DNA of 64,000 nt from Anisakis pegreffii (lineage: Eukaryota; Nematoda; Chromadorea; Rhabditida; Anisakidae): positions 62,001 to 126,000 of the forward strand of contig JAPYMA010000083.1 of the NCBI GenBank assembly GCA_035041965.1, in the 5' to 3' direction. Below are positions 50,117-60,870 of the stretch, piece by piece (the first letter of the stretch is position 1; each line of letters starts with the position of its first letter). Below the pieces are notes generated by a model. It was not told the origin of the DNA. It was given only the letters and a program-made list of their open reading frames with translations, and made no database searches. A program made the position numbers and the translations under genes.

Positions 50117-50475
50117 TTTTGCCCGGCAACGTGGATATTTCTTCACAGCTTCCGATTCTCCACATTCCGAAATATACACATATATGTTGTCGGGCGATTT
50201 TTCATACCAGAGGAGATACAGATGATTTTCTGAAGGAATCTCAAGCAGCTCGGCAGCGCTCAATTCAATGCATTGTATCAATAATGATCAATGTGCACAT
50301 TACTAAAGTAGCAACAGGTTCACAATCTTCAAACTACCGGTGTCCTCTGGTTTGCTCAGTAACATGGTTCTTTCTTCCCATCCTTAGATTTCTCAGATTC
50401 TCTACATTCAGAAATATATATGTGTTGTTGGGCGATTTTGCATACTTGAGGAGATACAGCTTCATGGCATGGATT
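50117..50475 (+). repeat. Diverged satellite-like monomers (about 1.4 copies)
   Basis: This is the same order of words as in the 253-bp satellite. TTTGCCCGGCAAC and TTTGCTCAGTAAC correspond to TTTGCCCAGTAAC. CTTCAAACTACCGGTGTCCT corresponds to CTTCAAACTACCCGAACCCT. TGTTGTCGGGCGATTTTT corresponds to TGTTGTCGACGGATTTTG. GAGGAGATACAGATGATTTT corresponds to AAGGAGATATAGCTGATTTT. The two GT[CT]GGGCG words are 238 bp apart. Overall similarity is about 60-70% by eye. Confidence 0.85.
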
Positions 50476-50878
50476 CCGAAAACTTTCGTTCAACGTCAAA
50501 TTATCGACAGTCGGTTAGAAAAAAAGAGTGAGGATAAGCGAAATCTCTTTATTCAAAGGATGGATTAAGGAAAAGTTAGAGAGAAATTATTCAAATTGTG
50601 ACAAATTCGAATACAATATTCTTGAACGGTATCACTCTGCAGTTCAACAATATTCATCGATTCGTCGACGACATAGCATTTCACTTCGTTAAATATGAGC
50701 GATGGACGAATTGTGCTTTGGCTGATTGTTCTTCTCTTAGTTTCCCTAAAATGAAGATTGTTCATCAACTATTTAAATCATAACATAATGTTATCACAAA
50801 CCTAATAAATATCGAACATTTGAATTCACTGAATCAACAATATTTTTACTCCCACTAATGGAAAACCCGGCGTGTGCG

Positions 50879-50950
50879 AAATGTTTCTCGGTCATTCATG
50901 CACGAGAGAAACTAAACGAGAAGCATTTCTTGGGTGAGAAATGTTTCTCG
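50879..50950. repeat. 60-bp direct repeat of GAAATGTTTCTCG inside copy A
   Basis: AAATGTTTCTCG occurs at 50,879-50,890 and 50,939-50,950, with an inverted relative (CGAGAAGCATTTCT) between them at about 50,918-50,930. Copy B has only one diverged version, so this is a local expansion in A. Confidence 0.7.
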
Positions 50951-51375
50951 TTCAGTGAATATTCCGTGTGAGATGCTCGGAAAATCAGACGGCTAAATGG
51001 GGTTCATGGTCATCTAAAGTTGAATTTTGGCAATTGTTTTAATTTTCATTTTTTTCAAAGCAGTACGAGCGAAGCAATTTAATGATAAGTAGTATGAGCG
51101 GAACCAGTGCAGTTTATAAGTAAACTGGATGAAGGAAAGCCGAGGAATTAAGTTTACCTCAGTTAGTCAGCCAGCACAGGAGGAATGTCAATCGACATTG
51201 GGAAGGACTGTGACATTCGGAATAACGTTGGTGACACCGCTGCTCAAGGCATTCCTCATGATCCCTTATGCAATGCATCGGAACTGGAATTAGATGAAAA
51301 AAGTTTCACGCAGTTTCGAGTCATTTGTACAGTATTCCGAAAATGGTCAACGTTCTGTTGAACGGAATTTGAACA

Positions 51376-51579
51376 ATGCAAACGGATGATACGTTGAGAA
51401 ACCTATCGATGTTCATTAAAAATGTAGTGCACAGAGTTCAAGGCTCGCTATCTTACAAGCGAATTGAAGGCTCATATTTTGTCTGTAGTTCCTACAAAAA
51501 TTTTGTGGTGAATAGCAGGCAGAAATCGGTTAGTTTAAGCTTTGCTAGCAGCAAAATCGTTGACTCCCGCAGTTTCTAG
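51376..51579 (+). CDS. Small repeat-family reading frame, copy A (67 aa)
   Basis: ATG 51,376 to TAG 51,579. It opens MQTDDTLRNLSMFIK and contains EGSYFVCSSY, VVNSRQKS and SFASSK. The same frame occurs in copies B and C (78 residues) and, with one nonsense codon, in D. Compared with B it ends early after a changed 3' part. No domain was recognised. Conservation of the frame in the most diverged copy suggests a protein was once made. Confidence 0.45.
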   Translation: MQTDDTLRNLSMFIKNVVHRVQGSLSYKRIEGSYFVCSSYKNFVVNSRQKSVSLSFASSKIVDSRSF

Positions 51580-52434
51580 CCGGCATACTTCCACCTACTG
51601 GTATTTGGATAACAGTAACAAAAATCAGTTTCGGAGATTTCAGATTTTGTGTCACTGTTTTCAGCTTGAACGACAGCGATAGCAACGCGCTGATTACGAA
51701 CGCACTCTCGCTTCTAAGCAGCTCTTGACCAACTGAGAACGCTTATGATCAGTGAGCGGGCACAGCAGGAAATTCCTTTTTGCATTCGAAACAGCCAGCA
51801 GGCAATTCTAAGTGAGGTCGAAAAGCTAGCATGACCAAGTAAAAAATATGAGCTGCGAATGAAACCAACTTCTCCTTACATACTCAATATTCCTGGTCGC
51901 TGCCTCAGTTGTTGTTGGTTCAGGTGCTGAAATTAACGCATAATATTAAGACAATCGCTTCATGAAACGCTTTCACACAAATGATTCACCGTTACTCTAT
52001 GACATGGGGATATCTTTAATGAGAAACCTTTTCCATTCATTCATGGCTCCCTTTTTGCAATATAACATATCACGTGACATCTCCGAAGTTTCTTAAAATC
52101 AAAAGATCCCGCATAACGATTCAGTAATAAAAATGGCATTCTGAACTTCAAACGTAATGATACTGATCAAAGTTATGAACTGACCTATGTAAGCAGACTC
52201 ACAAACGGGTACAGCGATCGCAAGAAGAAGGAGGCACCACATCACGAGCGTTGTAGATTCGTTTATGATAGTGTGTAGAGGAAACTATGCAGGGCTTTTA
52301 AGCATTTGCTCCCATTCATTGTAAAAAAGTGACTGATAACAATTTTGTTTTTACATTGATGTTCATATTGTTCGGGGTTGTAGAATAATCATTTCATGCC
52401 GAACAAGTAACAAGGAACCAAATAATCATATTTA

Positions 52435-52504
52435 GTTCCCTAGTTGACAGGGGTAAAAAGCAGTAACTGTTGTTACTGCTTTTTAACCCTGTCAACTAGG
52501 GAAC
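52435..52504. repeat. Long hairpin 1: 33-bp arms, 4-nt loop
   Basis: Arms 52,435-52,467 and 52,472-52,504 are reverse complements with one mismatch (CAGGGGTAAAAAG against CAGGGTTAAAAAG), with loop TGTT. Only the right arm survives in copy B (59,186-59,218). Confidence 0.9.
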
Positions 52505-52686
52505 CAAATATCAGATGATATCACTCAAGGGATCGAATTGACATTTCATTTTATCAATATGTTTTCGAGCGATGCTAAATCGCATTCGGTGAAATGGAAA
52601 TAAAACCAACGGATTGGCGAACGAATTGATGTAATCTTCAGCTCAATGATCTCTGGTGTTCATGTTTACCATGAATTGTTACACAA

Positions 52687-52760
52687 CAACACGATAATTC
52701 TGCGGTGTCATGCGCTACCAAAGCAATGGTAGCGCATGACATCGCAGAGTTACCGTGTTG
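52687..52760. repeat. Long hairpin 2: 34-bp arms, 6-nt loop
   Basis: Arms 52,687-52,720 and 52,727-52,760 match with three mismatches; the loop is AAGCAA and the core stem is TGTCATGCGCTACCA. In copy B the right arm is cut after about 16 bp, exactly at the B/C junction. Confidence 0.9.
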
Positions 52761-54584
52761 CCTGACAATGAGTTTGCGATAATGTTGAATAGAATAATGC
52801 CGTAAACAACGAATTATTGCTTCTACAGTTCCATATGCAAGCTGTGGTCATTGCAATTTGGGTTCCGATACGTTTTCAAAGATATGACAACTCATCACAA
52901 AAAATGGACCTAAGGGTTCACCTGTTCTGTATCAGCAACGAATATTGCCTCACAATGTTATAACATTACGTATATAGGAGAACAAGTGATGAAATCAAAT
53001 TATGCGATTGATACCAGCAAAATGGTAGTGAAATACCCACTAAAATTTCGCTTTTCAGTTCAACCCTATCCCCCTATGCGTCTCCAGCATCAAGTTCCAC
53101 TTTTAGAGATCTGAAAGTGGCCGTAACATTTCTGGCATGATAATAGTTATGTTTTACTCTTTGTTTCAACACACCTCTATTATAATTAGGACGTTACGGT
53201 TCAGTGATTCTCACGTTCGTGTACTCCATTACCCCTTCCGACGATCGAGCATGCCGCCGTTAGCCTCCCCCCCCCCCTTCAACTATTGACCAGTCCGGAA
53301 ATTTCCCGCAGATTTTATATACAATTTCTGGTATCTTATTGTTGTCATTGACAGTTTAATTTGCACAAGATGGCAATGAGACTTTTTGGATTCGTATTTC
53401 TTGAATCACTTCTAGGCGATTTCAATTCCCCGGATCTTATGGATTGCTTTCCTTAACACCACCGCTGCATATGTGGATCGCATAGGATATGTCCAGATCT
53501 TGTTATCACACTCGTGATAGTATTCAATATCGCTGGACTTCCTCTTAGATCGTTGTGTTGCTGATTATTGTAATCGATGATGATCGCATGAAAGGCTATT
53601 GTCTCTGACATGCTCGCTTAAAACTGATTCTGATGAATTCTCATTCTTTTTAAACGTGTTGCATTCACTCTCATATCTATCACATGCAAATACCGTTCTC
53701 TTCATGAGCTTTTCTTATTCACTTCGTCTCATTTCACTTCACAGTTAAAAATCAATTTCTGATTCTGTAGCATGTATTATTTACTGGATACAGAGACGAG
53801 TGTTGACAGTCGATATCAACAATACAGCTATCGAATTGAATTGCTCAACAACCTTCGACAGTCAAATGATCATTTATAGAGTGTACCTGATAGAATGAGA
53901 ATTTTTCATTGATTGTTGAGTGAAATGAATGAGAAAATTTAGCAAAAGAGAACAATTTTGGTAATAAAAGTTACGAGAGTGGTTGCAACAGCAAGGTAAA
54001 CAACGATAACCTTAATAAAACGGATGAAAACTGTGTTAGGCTCAGACAAGTTAATCAGCTAATCAAATTTACTTAACCGAGTTGAAAAACACCATCTCAA
54101 TAACGTTGGATTATAAAATAACAGCTACACCAAAGACTAATTTCCCGATCCCCTCCATTTCTCTTTGACACCTCCAAATTAACCAGAATGAGTGATTTTA
54201 CCCCTTATGAAAATAACTGTCGTAAGCAAACTTCTATCACCTGCCGATGTGATAACGGAACGATTGAGATGTTGCGAGATGCCATCAGCTAATAGGTGAT
54301 ACAGTTCGGATCAGCAAATGAATAAAAATTCAACTGAATGTTTGATCAGCTCGTTCATTAATGAGTTTTGTTATTTCCATTCCACTTGAATCCATGTTTG
54401 AAATGAATTGTCACTGGCGACATATGAATGGCATAATCTGATATCAACGTCCCGAATTGAGAGCGGAGAGAAGCACTAATGATATTTTGACATAGTATTC
54501 CACAAATCGGAATAATATCAATATCAAAGCGATAACAGAAGTGATGTAATTATTGTTTACGAAAATATGTGAGATGGTGCGCTT
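52761..54584. other. Spacer between inverted copies A and D, no gene recognised
   Basis: This resembles ordinary intergenic sequence. An 11-base C run lies at 53,267-53,277, rare in this AT-rich setting. No coding exon was recognised. Confidence 0.55.
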
Positions 54585-56085
54585 AAAAGCCCCATAGGCG
54601 TCCTGCTCAAACCATCATAAACGAATCTACAACGCTCGTGATGTGGTACCTCCTTCTTCTTGCGATTGCTGCGGTTCCTTGTGAGCCTGTTTACTTAAGT
54701 CAGTTCTTAACTTTCACTAGTATCGTTACGTTTGAATTTTTGAAAGCGAATCCTCCTTACTGAATTGTGAAACGGGCTCCCATGATTTTAGGCAACGTTG
54801 GAATGTTTTTTGATGAAATACGTTGCAAAAAAAGGGGGTGATGAATAAATGGGGAAGGTTTCTCATTGAAGATATCCCGATGTCATAGGGTATCGGTGAA
54901 TTGATGGTGTCAAATCACTTCATGAAGCTTTTGTCTTACATTATGCGTTCATTTCAGCACACGAACCGGCGGTAACTGTGGCATCGACCCGCGATTATGT
55001 GTCAAAAGGTCAAGCTTGTTTGTTGTTCAAGGGCATATGAGAAATTTCTTAATCGCAAAATCTGAAAGCTCCAAAACTAACGAAATAATAATGAATAGAT
55101 GTTTTTCGAGTGAAAACTCTCGGTGTTAGTGCTTTTACTCCTAGCAAAGCTTACACTAACGGGTTCCTGCCTGCTGCTCACAACATATTTTCTGTGGGAA
55201 TCACAAACAAAATATGAGCCTCAAATTCGATTGTATACTGGCCAGCCTCGAACTCTGTTAGCGTTAGGTAATGAATGCAGTGTATGGTTAATGAGCAGCA
55301 ATAGTTTGCTCAAGGCAGCATCCTTTTGCATTTTTCAAAATGCCTTCCACAAAACTTTGAACACTCGCGGAAGCAGTATGAAAATCTGTAGTAAAGTGGC
55401 ACTGTTTGTTCAATCATCTGATTTTCAGTTCCGATGGAATGCATATGGAGTTTTGAACAATGCCTTGAAAATGCGGATACCATAAAGTTTGGCGGAAGGC
55501 CATATAGTACCAGTGCCGAATGCGTATTGAACTATTACGAGTGTTTATTGGAATTCTCAGGTTAACCGAATTACTCTACCAAATTGCTCACAAACTTCAT
55601 TGATTTTATATCAGTGAATTGATTCATTCATTTTGTTTTTCAAAAATTGTAAAATTCTTCGGGATTCAATTCGGATCACGATGGACCCCATCCAACCGTG
55701 CGATTTTCTGAGCATTTTACACTGATTGTGATTATCGATCGCGTCGGCGAATCAGAATCAATTCTCACATGCGGGCTTCCTAGAAATGCAATCTGATTGA
55801 TTTCAATGATTTCAAATGTCTGATTTTATTCACTTCACGATAATATCGGCTGCTTAAAGTCGATCCGAAAGTTGATGAAGACTGTTGACTTTAAGCCAAC
55901 GAGGAGAAGAACAACCAACCACAGCGCACTGCTGTCCATCGCCAGCCGATTTACTGAAGTGGAACATAATGCCGTCGACGAACTGAACGGTGATACTTTG
56001 CATGGATATTATGTTCGAATTTGTTGCAATTTGAATAATTCCTGGCCGACTGTTGCTTTTCAGTCCTCTAAATAAAGCGTTTTCT
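54585..56085 (-). repeat. Dispersed repeat family, copy D (inverted, most diverged)
   Basis: The reverse complement of D follows copy A from about 50,570 to 52,290. Shared blocks include 54,615-54,680 (rc of 52,200-52,271), GATATCCCGATGTCATAGGG at 54,872-54,891, the small reading frame at 55.1-55.3 kb and 55,870-56,045 (rc of about 50,590-50,770). It is clearly older than the A/B/C set by its divergence. With A it forms an inverted pair spaced by about 1.8 kb. Confidence 0.8.
55125..55331 (-). pseudogene. Decayed copy of the small repeat reading frame in D
   Basis: From ATG at 55,331 the frame runs parallel to the 78-residue frame of B and C with many substitutions. It has an in-frame TGA at 55,221-55,223, where B and C have the Glu of EGSYFVC, and then continues in the same frame with GSYFVCDSHR and VVSSRQEP. 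Protein-level similarity persists despite divergence. Confidence 0.5.
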
Positions 56086-57379
56086 CGCATCCTCACTCTA
56101 GTTTTTGCTACCCGATTGATGATAATCTAGCGTTGACTGAAAATTTTCGGAACCAATGCTATGAAACTGAACGCCTGCACACGTATCGAAGTAATTACGA
56201 GCTGCCTTACCATCCCGATCCATCTACGGTAACAGAGGCGCTCAGGAATCTATGAGGCATCGTTTCAAGACCATCGAAGCAGACGCTTTCACTGTACCGC
56301 GCGCAGCCTGCTGTACTCGATTTCTAGTAAGGGAGATGTGGTCGAGACACCGTAACATATCGAAACAGTGCCAACATTGTTTGAAAATAGTCATGTCGAC
56401 ACTGTCATTTAGAGTCTGCACGTTTTTCGTTTACAAGTTTCAAACAAAAATCCAACCATCCTTCTATTCGCCACGTTCAGAAGCAGTCCCATTTTACTGG
56501 AAAAAATGCTGACCTCATTCGACTCGAGAGGCTTTGGAAACCAGTCTTAATGTGTGCAGCACAATTCCAATCGAATTTAGCTTCCCTCAAATCAGAAGTT
56601 GAATTTATTAGTAGGATTTGTCAAGAATCTGAAAAGCGATCCTCCGCTGGTTCAACATCACTGACTATGATTTTAACTACCGATCATATGATTTTCCATT
56701 CTCGAGTCAAAACAATTGATCTATTTTGATTGGCAAAAATGGGATATACCGAACAAATATGGCATATAGCAAATCATTCGCTCAATATTTTATGGTTCCG
56801 CTATTCTCTGCACACCATTGATCTCATAGAAAAGAATTTACAAAATTCGCCTCAATCTTCTGTACTCAGTTGCAATCAACGCAGAAATGAAATAAAACCA
56901 TTCCAGTTACCCTCTATGAGCATGCTATTTTCCGTGATATTTTAGCCGTATTCGCCATCAAAACGTTTGTATTAAACCAATATCAAATTAAAGCGAAAGA
57001 CTTCAGATTATAAACCACGATGACAAATGCCACAAACCTCAAAACGACATTATGTACACCACTCATGATGAAGCGCCGCTGTATAATTTTGATAGTGAAT
57101 CTGCATTTTCCTGCAAGCCATTCACCATTCACATCAGCATCAGCTCATCAACGATCACTTTCGACAACGCTATCAATTCTGCATAACACTGTCAATATTA
57201 TGCAAATCCATTACATTTCTCGATTGGAGCTAAGCATATACGCTTGTAAACACATTTTCAATTAGAAGTAGAAGATCATATGTCCCTTTATCGCAGTGCG
57301 CTGAATAAATAAAATTTAAACGGAATGTTGCATATTACATGTTTTACTAATGAAGCTAATGCAATGATAATATTAGATA
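56086..57379. other. Between repeat copies D and B, no gene recognised
   Basis: A GC-richer patch at about 56,200-56,580 has frames open on the + strand (56,252-56,512) but no known domain. The rest looks intergenic. Confidence 0.5.
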
Positions 57380-59455
57380 ATATTAGACAAATGATAATAT
57401 TAGGACCAATTGCGACAAAATTTGGATACAATATCTCTCAACAATATCACTCAGCACTTCAACAGTATTCATCCGCTCATCGACGAAATTGTATTAGATT
57501 TCACTTCATTGAATCGGTGAGTGATGGGCGAAGTGAGCGATTTGACTGATTCTTCTTCTCCTAGTTGCCTTAAAATGAACACTGTCGATCAACTGTTCAA
57601 ATCGTAGCATCATGTTGCCGTAGAGCGAATGAACATCAAACATTTGTTATCACTGAATCAGTACCATTGTTGCTCCCACTTCCAGAAAACCCCGCATTTG
57701 AAAAATGTTCCTCGTTAAACCATGCAATCAATGTTACGTGTGAAATGCTAGGAAAACTACACGACTGAACGGGGTCGATGGTGGTCTGAATTGAAATTTG
57801 GAAAATGTTTCAATTTTCTTTTTTTTAAAAGCGATATGAGCGAAACAATTCAATGATAAATAGCGAAACCAATGCAGTTTGTGAGTAAATTGGGCGAAGC
57901 AAAGCAGAGGAATTAAATTTACCTCTGTTTTCCGACAAACACCGGAAGTATTGAATATAACAATGGTTAATTATTTGGTTAATGCTCGTGCATTCGAAAG
58001 CACTTGGGTCACACCCCTGTTTAAGGCATTGGTCATGATCCCTTATGCAATGCATCGGAACTGGAATTAGATGAAAAAAGTTTTACGCAGTTTCGAGTCA
58101 TTTGTACAGTATTCCGAAAATGGTCAACGTTCTGTTGAACGGAATTTGAACAATGCAAACGGATGATACGTTGAGAAACCTATCGATGTTCATTAAACAC
58201 GTAGTGCACAGAGTTCAAGGCTCGCCATTTTACAAGCGAATTGAAGGCTCATATTTTGTCTGTAGTTCCTACAGAAATTTTGTGGTGAATAGCAGGCAGA
58301 AATCGGTTAGTTTAAGCTTTGCTAGCAGCAAAAGCATTGACTCCCGGAGATTTCAGCTGAAAAACTTCGACTTATTCGTATTTGGCTAAAGTAATTTGGT
58401 TATGGAGATTTCAGATTTTGCGTCACTGCTTTCAGCTTGAACGACAGCGATAGCAACGCGCTGATTACGAACGCACTCTCGCTTCTAAGCAGCTCTTGAC
58501 CAACTGAGAACGCTTATGATCAGTGAGCGGGCAAAGCAGGAAATTCCTTTTCGCATTCGAAGTAGTCAGCAGGCAATTCTAAGTGAGGTCGAAAAGCCAG
58601 TATGAACAGGTAAGGAAGATGAGCAACGAGTGAAACCAACTTATGACCACATCATCAGTATTACTGGTCGCTGCCTCAGTTGCTGTTGATTCAGGTTCTG
58701 AAGTGAACGCATAATAAGAAACAAACGATTTGTGAGATTACTTCACACAAACGATTCACCGTTACCCTACGACATCGGGATATCTTTAATGAGAAACCAT
58801 TCCCGTTTATTCATGGCTCCCTTTTTGTAATATAACTTATCAATTGACATCTCCGAAATTTCTTAAAATCAAAAGATCCCACACAACGATTCAGTAATAA
58901 AAATGGCATTCTGAACTTCAAACGTAATGATACTGATCAAAGTTATGAACTGACCTATGTAAGCAGACTCACAAACTGATACAGCGATCGCAAGAAGAAG
59001 GAGGCACCACATCACGAGCGTTGTAGATTCGTTTATGATAGTGTGTAGAGGAAACTATGCAGGGCTTTTATGCAACCCTTCTTACTTATTGTAATGAACA
59101 GTCAATGATATCATTTTTGATATCAGTTTGGCGTTCATATTGTTCGAGGCTGCAGAATAATCATTTCATGCCGAACACAACTGTTGTTACTGCTTTTTAC
59201 CCCTGTCAACTAGGGAACCAAATATCAGATAATTTCACTCAAGGGATCGAGTTGTCATTTCATTTTATCAATATGTTTTCGAGTGATGCTAAATCGCATT
59301 CGGTGAATTGGAAATAAAACCAACGGATTGGCGAACGAATTGATGTAATCTTCAGCTCAATGATCTCTGGTGTTCATGTTTACCATGAATTGTTACACAA
59401 CAACACGATAATTCTGCGATGTCATGCGCTACCAAAGCAATGGTAGCGCATGACA
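57380..59455 (+). repeat. Dispersed repeat family, copy B (+ orientation)
   Basis: Colinear with A. The part 57,626-58,794 is near identical to the inverted copy C, while 57,380-57,625 is much less similar to C. Within the arm B carries an extra 12 bp near 57,970-57,985 (GGTTAAT repeated) that C lacks. The part 58,795-59,455 is shared with A only, and it ends inside hairpin 2. Confidence 0.9.
58153..58389 (+). CDS. Small repeat-family reading frame, copy B (78 aa)
   Basis: Intact frame from MQTDDTLRNLSMFIK to FDLFVFG. It differs from the C copy at one visible residue (GSPFYK against GSPSYK). No signal peptide, membrane segment or known domain was seen. A separate frame upstream in the family (DEKSFTQFRVICTVFRKW, near 51,290-51,357 in A) also reads like protein, so this may be one exon of a spliced product. 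Confidence 0.4.
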   Translation: MQTDDTLRNLSMFIKHVVHRVQGSPFYKRIEGSYFVCSSYRNFVVNSRQKSVSLSFASSKSIDSRRFQLKNFDLFVFG

Positions 59456-59457
59456 TC
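59401..59457. repeat. Truncated hairpin 2 at the B/C junction
   Basis: Left arm 59,401-59,434, loop AAGCAA 59,435-59,440, and the right arm stops at 59,457, where sequence of inverted copy C (TCTCATTAAAG) begins. The intact version is at 52,687-52,760. Confidence 0.85.
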
Positions 59458-60870
59458 TCATTAAAGATATCCCGATGTCGTAGGGTAACGGTGAATCGTT
59501 TGTGTGAAGTAATCTCACAAATCGTTTGTTTCTTATTATGCGTTCACTTCAGAACCTGAATCAACAGCAACTGAGGCAGCGACCAGTAATATTGATGATG
59601 TGGTCATAAGTTGGTTTCACTCGTTGCTCATCTTCCTTACCTGTTCATACTGGCTTTTCGACCTCACTTAGAATTGCCTGCTGACTACTTCGAATGCGAA
59701 AAGGAATTTCCTGCTGTGCCCGCTCACTGATCATAAGCGTTCTCAGTTGGTCAAGAGCTGCTTAGAAGCGAGAGTGCGTTCGTAATCAGCGCGTTGCTAT
59801 CGCTGTCGTTCAAGCTGAAAGCAGTGACGCAAAATCTGAAATCTCCATAACCAAATTACTTTAGCCAAATACGAATAAGTCGAAGTTTTTCAGCTGAAAT
59901 CTCCGGGAGTCAATGCTTTTGCTGCTAGCAAAGCTTAAACTAACCGATTTCTGCCTGCTATTCACCACAAAATTTCTGTAGGAACTACAGACAAAATATG
60001 AGCCTTCAATTCGCTTGTAAGATGGCGAGCCTTGAACTCTGTGCACTACATGTTTAATGAACATCGATAGGTTTCTCAACGTATCATCCGTTTGCATTGT
60101 TCAAATTCCGTTCAACAGAACGGTGACCATTTTCGGAATACTGTACAAATGACTCGAAACTGCGTGAAACTTTTTTCATCTAATTCCAGTTCCGATTCAT
60201 TGCATTAACGATCATGACCAATGCCTTAATCAGGGGTGTGACCCACGTGCTTTCGAATGCACGAGTATTAACCAATGTAATAGTCAATACCACCAGTGTT
60301 TGTCGGAAAACAGAGGTAAATTTAATTCCTCTGCTTTGCTTCACCCAATTTACTCACAAACTGCATTGGTTTCGCTATTTATCATTGAATTGCTTTGCTC
60401 ATATCGCTTTTAAAAAAAGAAAATTGAAACATTTTCCAAATTTCAATTCAGACCACCATCTACCCTGTTCAGTCGTGTAGTTTTCCTAGCATTTCACACG
60501 TAACATTGATTGCATAGTTTAACGAGGAACATTTTTTCAAATGCGGGGTTTTCTGGAAGTGGGAGCAACAATGTTACTGATTCAGTGATAACAAATGTTT
60601 GATGTTCATTCGTCTTCCGATAACACCAAGTTAGAGATAAAATAATTGATCAACAATATTCATTTTAAGGCAATGATGTGTACAACGTTCAACAGTGATG
60701 TTCATCTTCCGCCGATTTCTTGAAGTAATGTTGACGAATGGATGATTATCGTTGAACTGCAGAGTGATATTGTTGAGGGATGATGTGTTCGAATTTTGTC
60801 ACAAATTTACATAACTTCCCATTGATCTGTAATATGTTTGTCGATTCATTCTATGAATAAATTGTTTTCC
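59456..60870 (-). repeat. Dispersed repeat family, copy C (inverted)
   Basis: 59,456-60,612 is the near-perfect reverse complement of 57,626-58,794. Beyond 60,612 similarity to B, and to A, continues at a much lower level to about 60,870. C lacks the counterpart of 58,795-59,455. Confidence 0.9.
59861..60097 (-). CDS. Small repeat-family reading frame, copy C (78 aa)
   Basis: Intact frame on the - strand, nearly the same as the B copy, as expected from the near-identical inverted arms. It has no independent sign of expression. Confidence 0.4.
   Translation of the reverse strand: MQTDDTLRNLSMFIKHVVHRVQGSPSYKRIEGSYFVCSSYRNFVVNSRQKSVSLSFASSKSIDSRRFQLKNFDLFVFG

Larger units (their letters stand above)
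50541..52760 (+). repeat. Dispersed repeat family, copy A (+ orientation)
   Basis: Colinear with copy B (57.4-59.46 kb) and, inverted, with copies C and D. The stretches 51,251-51,560 and 52,090-52,290 look about 95% or more identical to B, while 50,590-51,240 is far more diverged. A keeps two long hairpins near its right end that are damaged in B. An A-specific expansion with a 60-bp direct repeat lies at 50,879-50,950. No transposase, integrase or reverse transcriptase was recognised, so the copies look non-autonomous. Element ends and target-site duplications could not be fixed. Confidence 0.85.

Noticed and set aside
50119..50568. 149-codon frame over the satellite-like monomers
   Set aside because: It covers repeated, non-conserved sequence; the monomers of the main array do not keep this frame.
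55123..55485. 120-codon + strand frame in copy D
   Set aside because: It is antisense to the small reading frame conserved in the other repeat copies, so it is a shadow.
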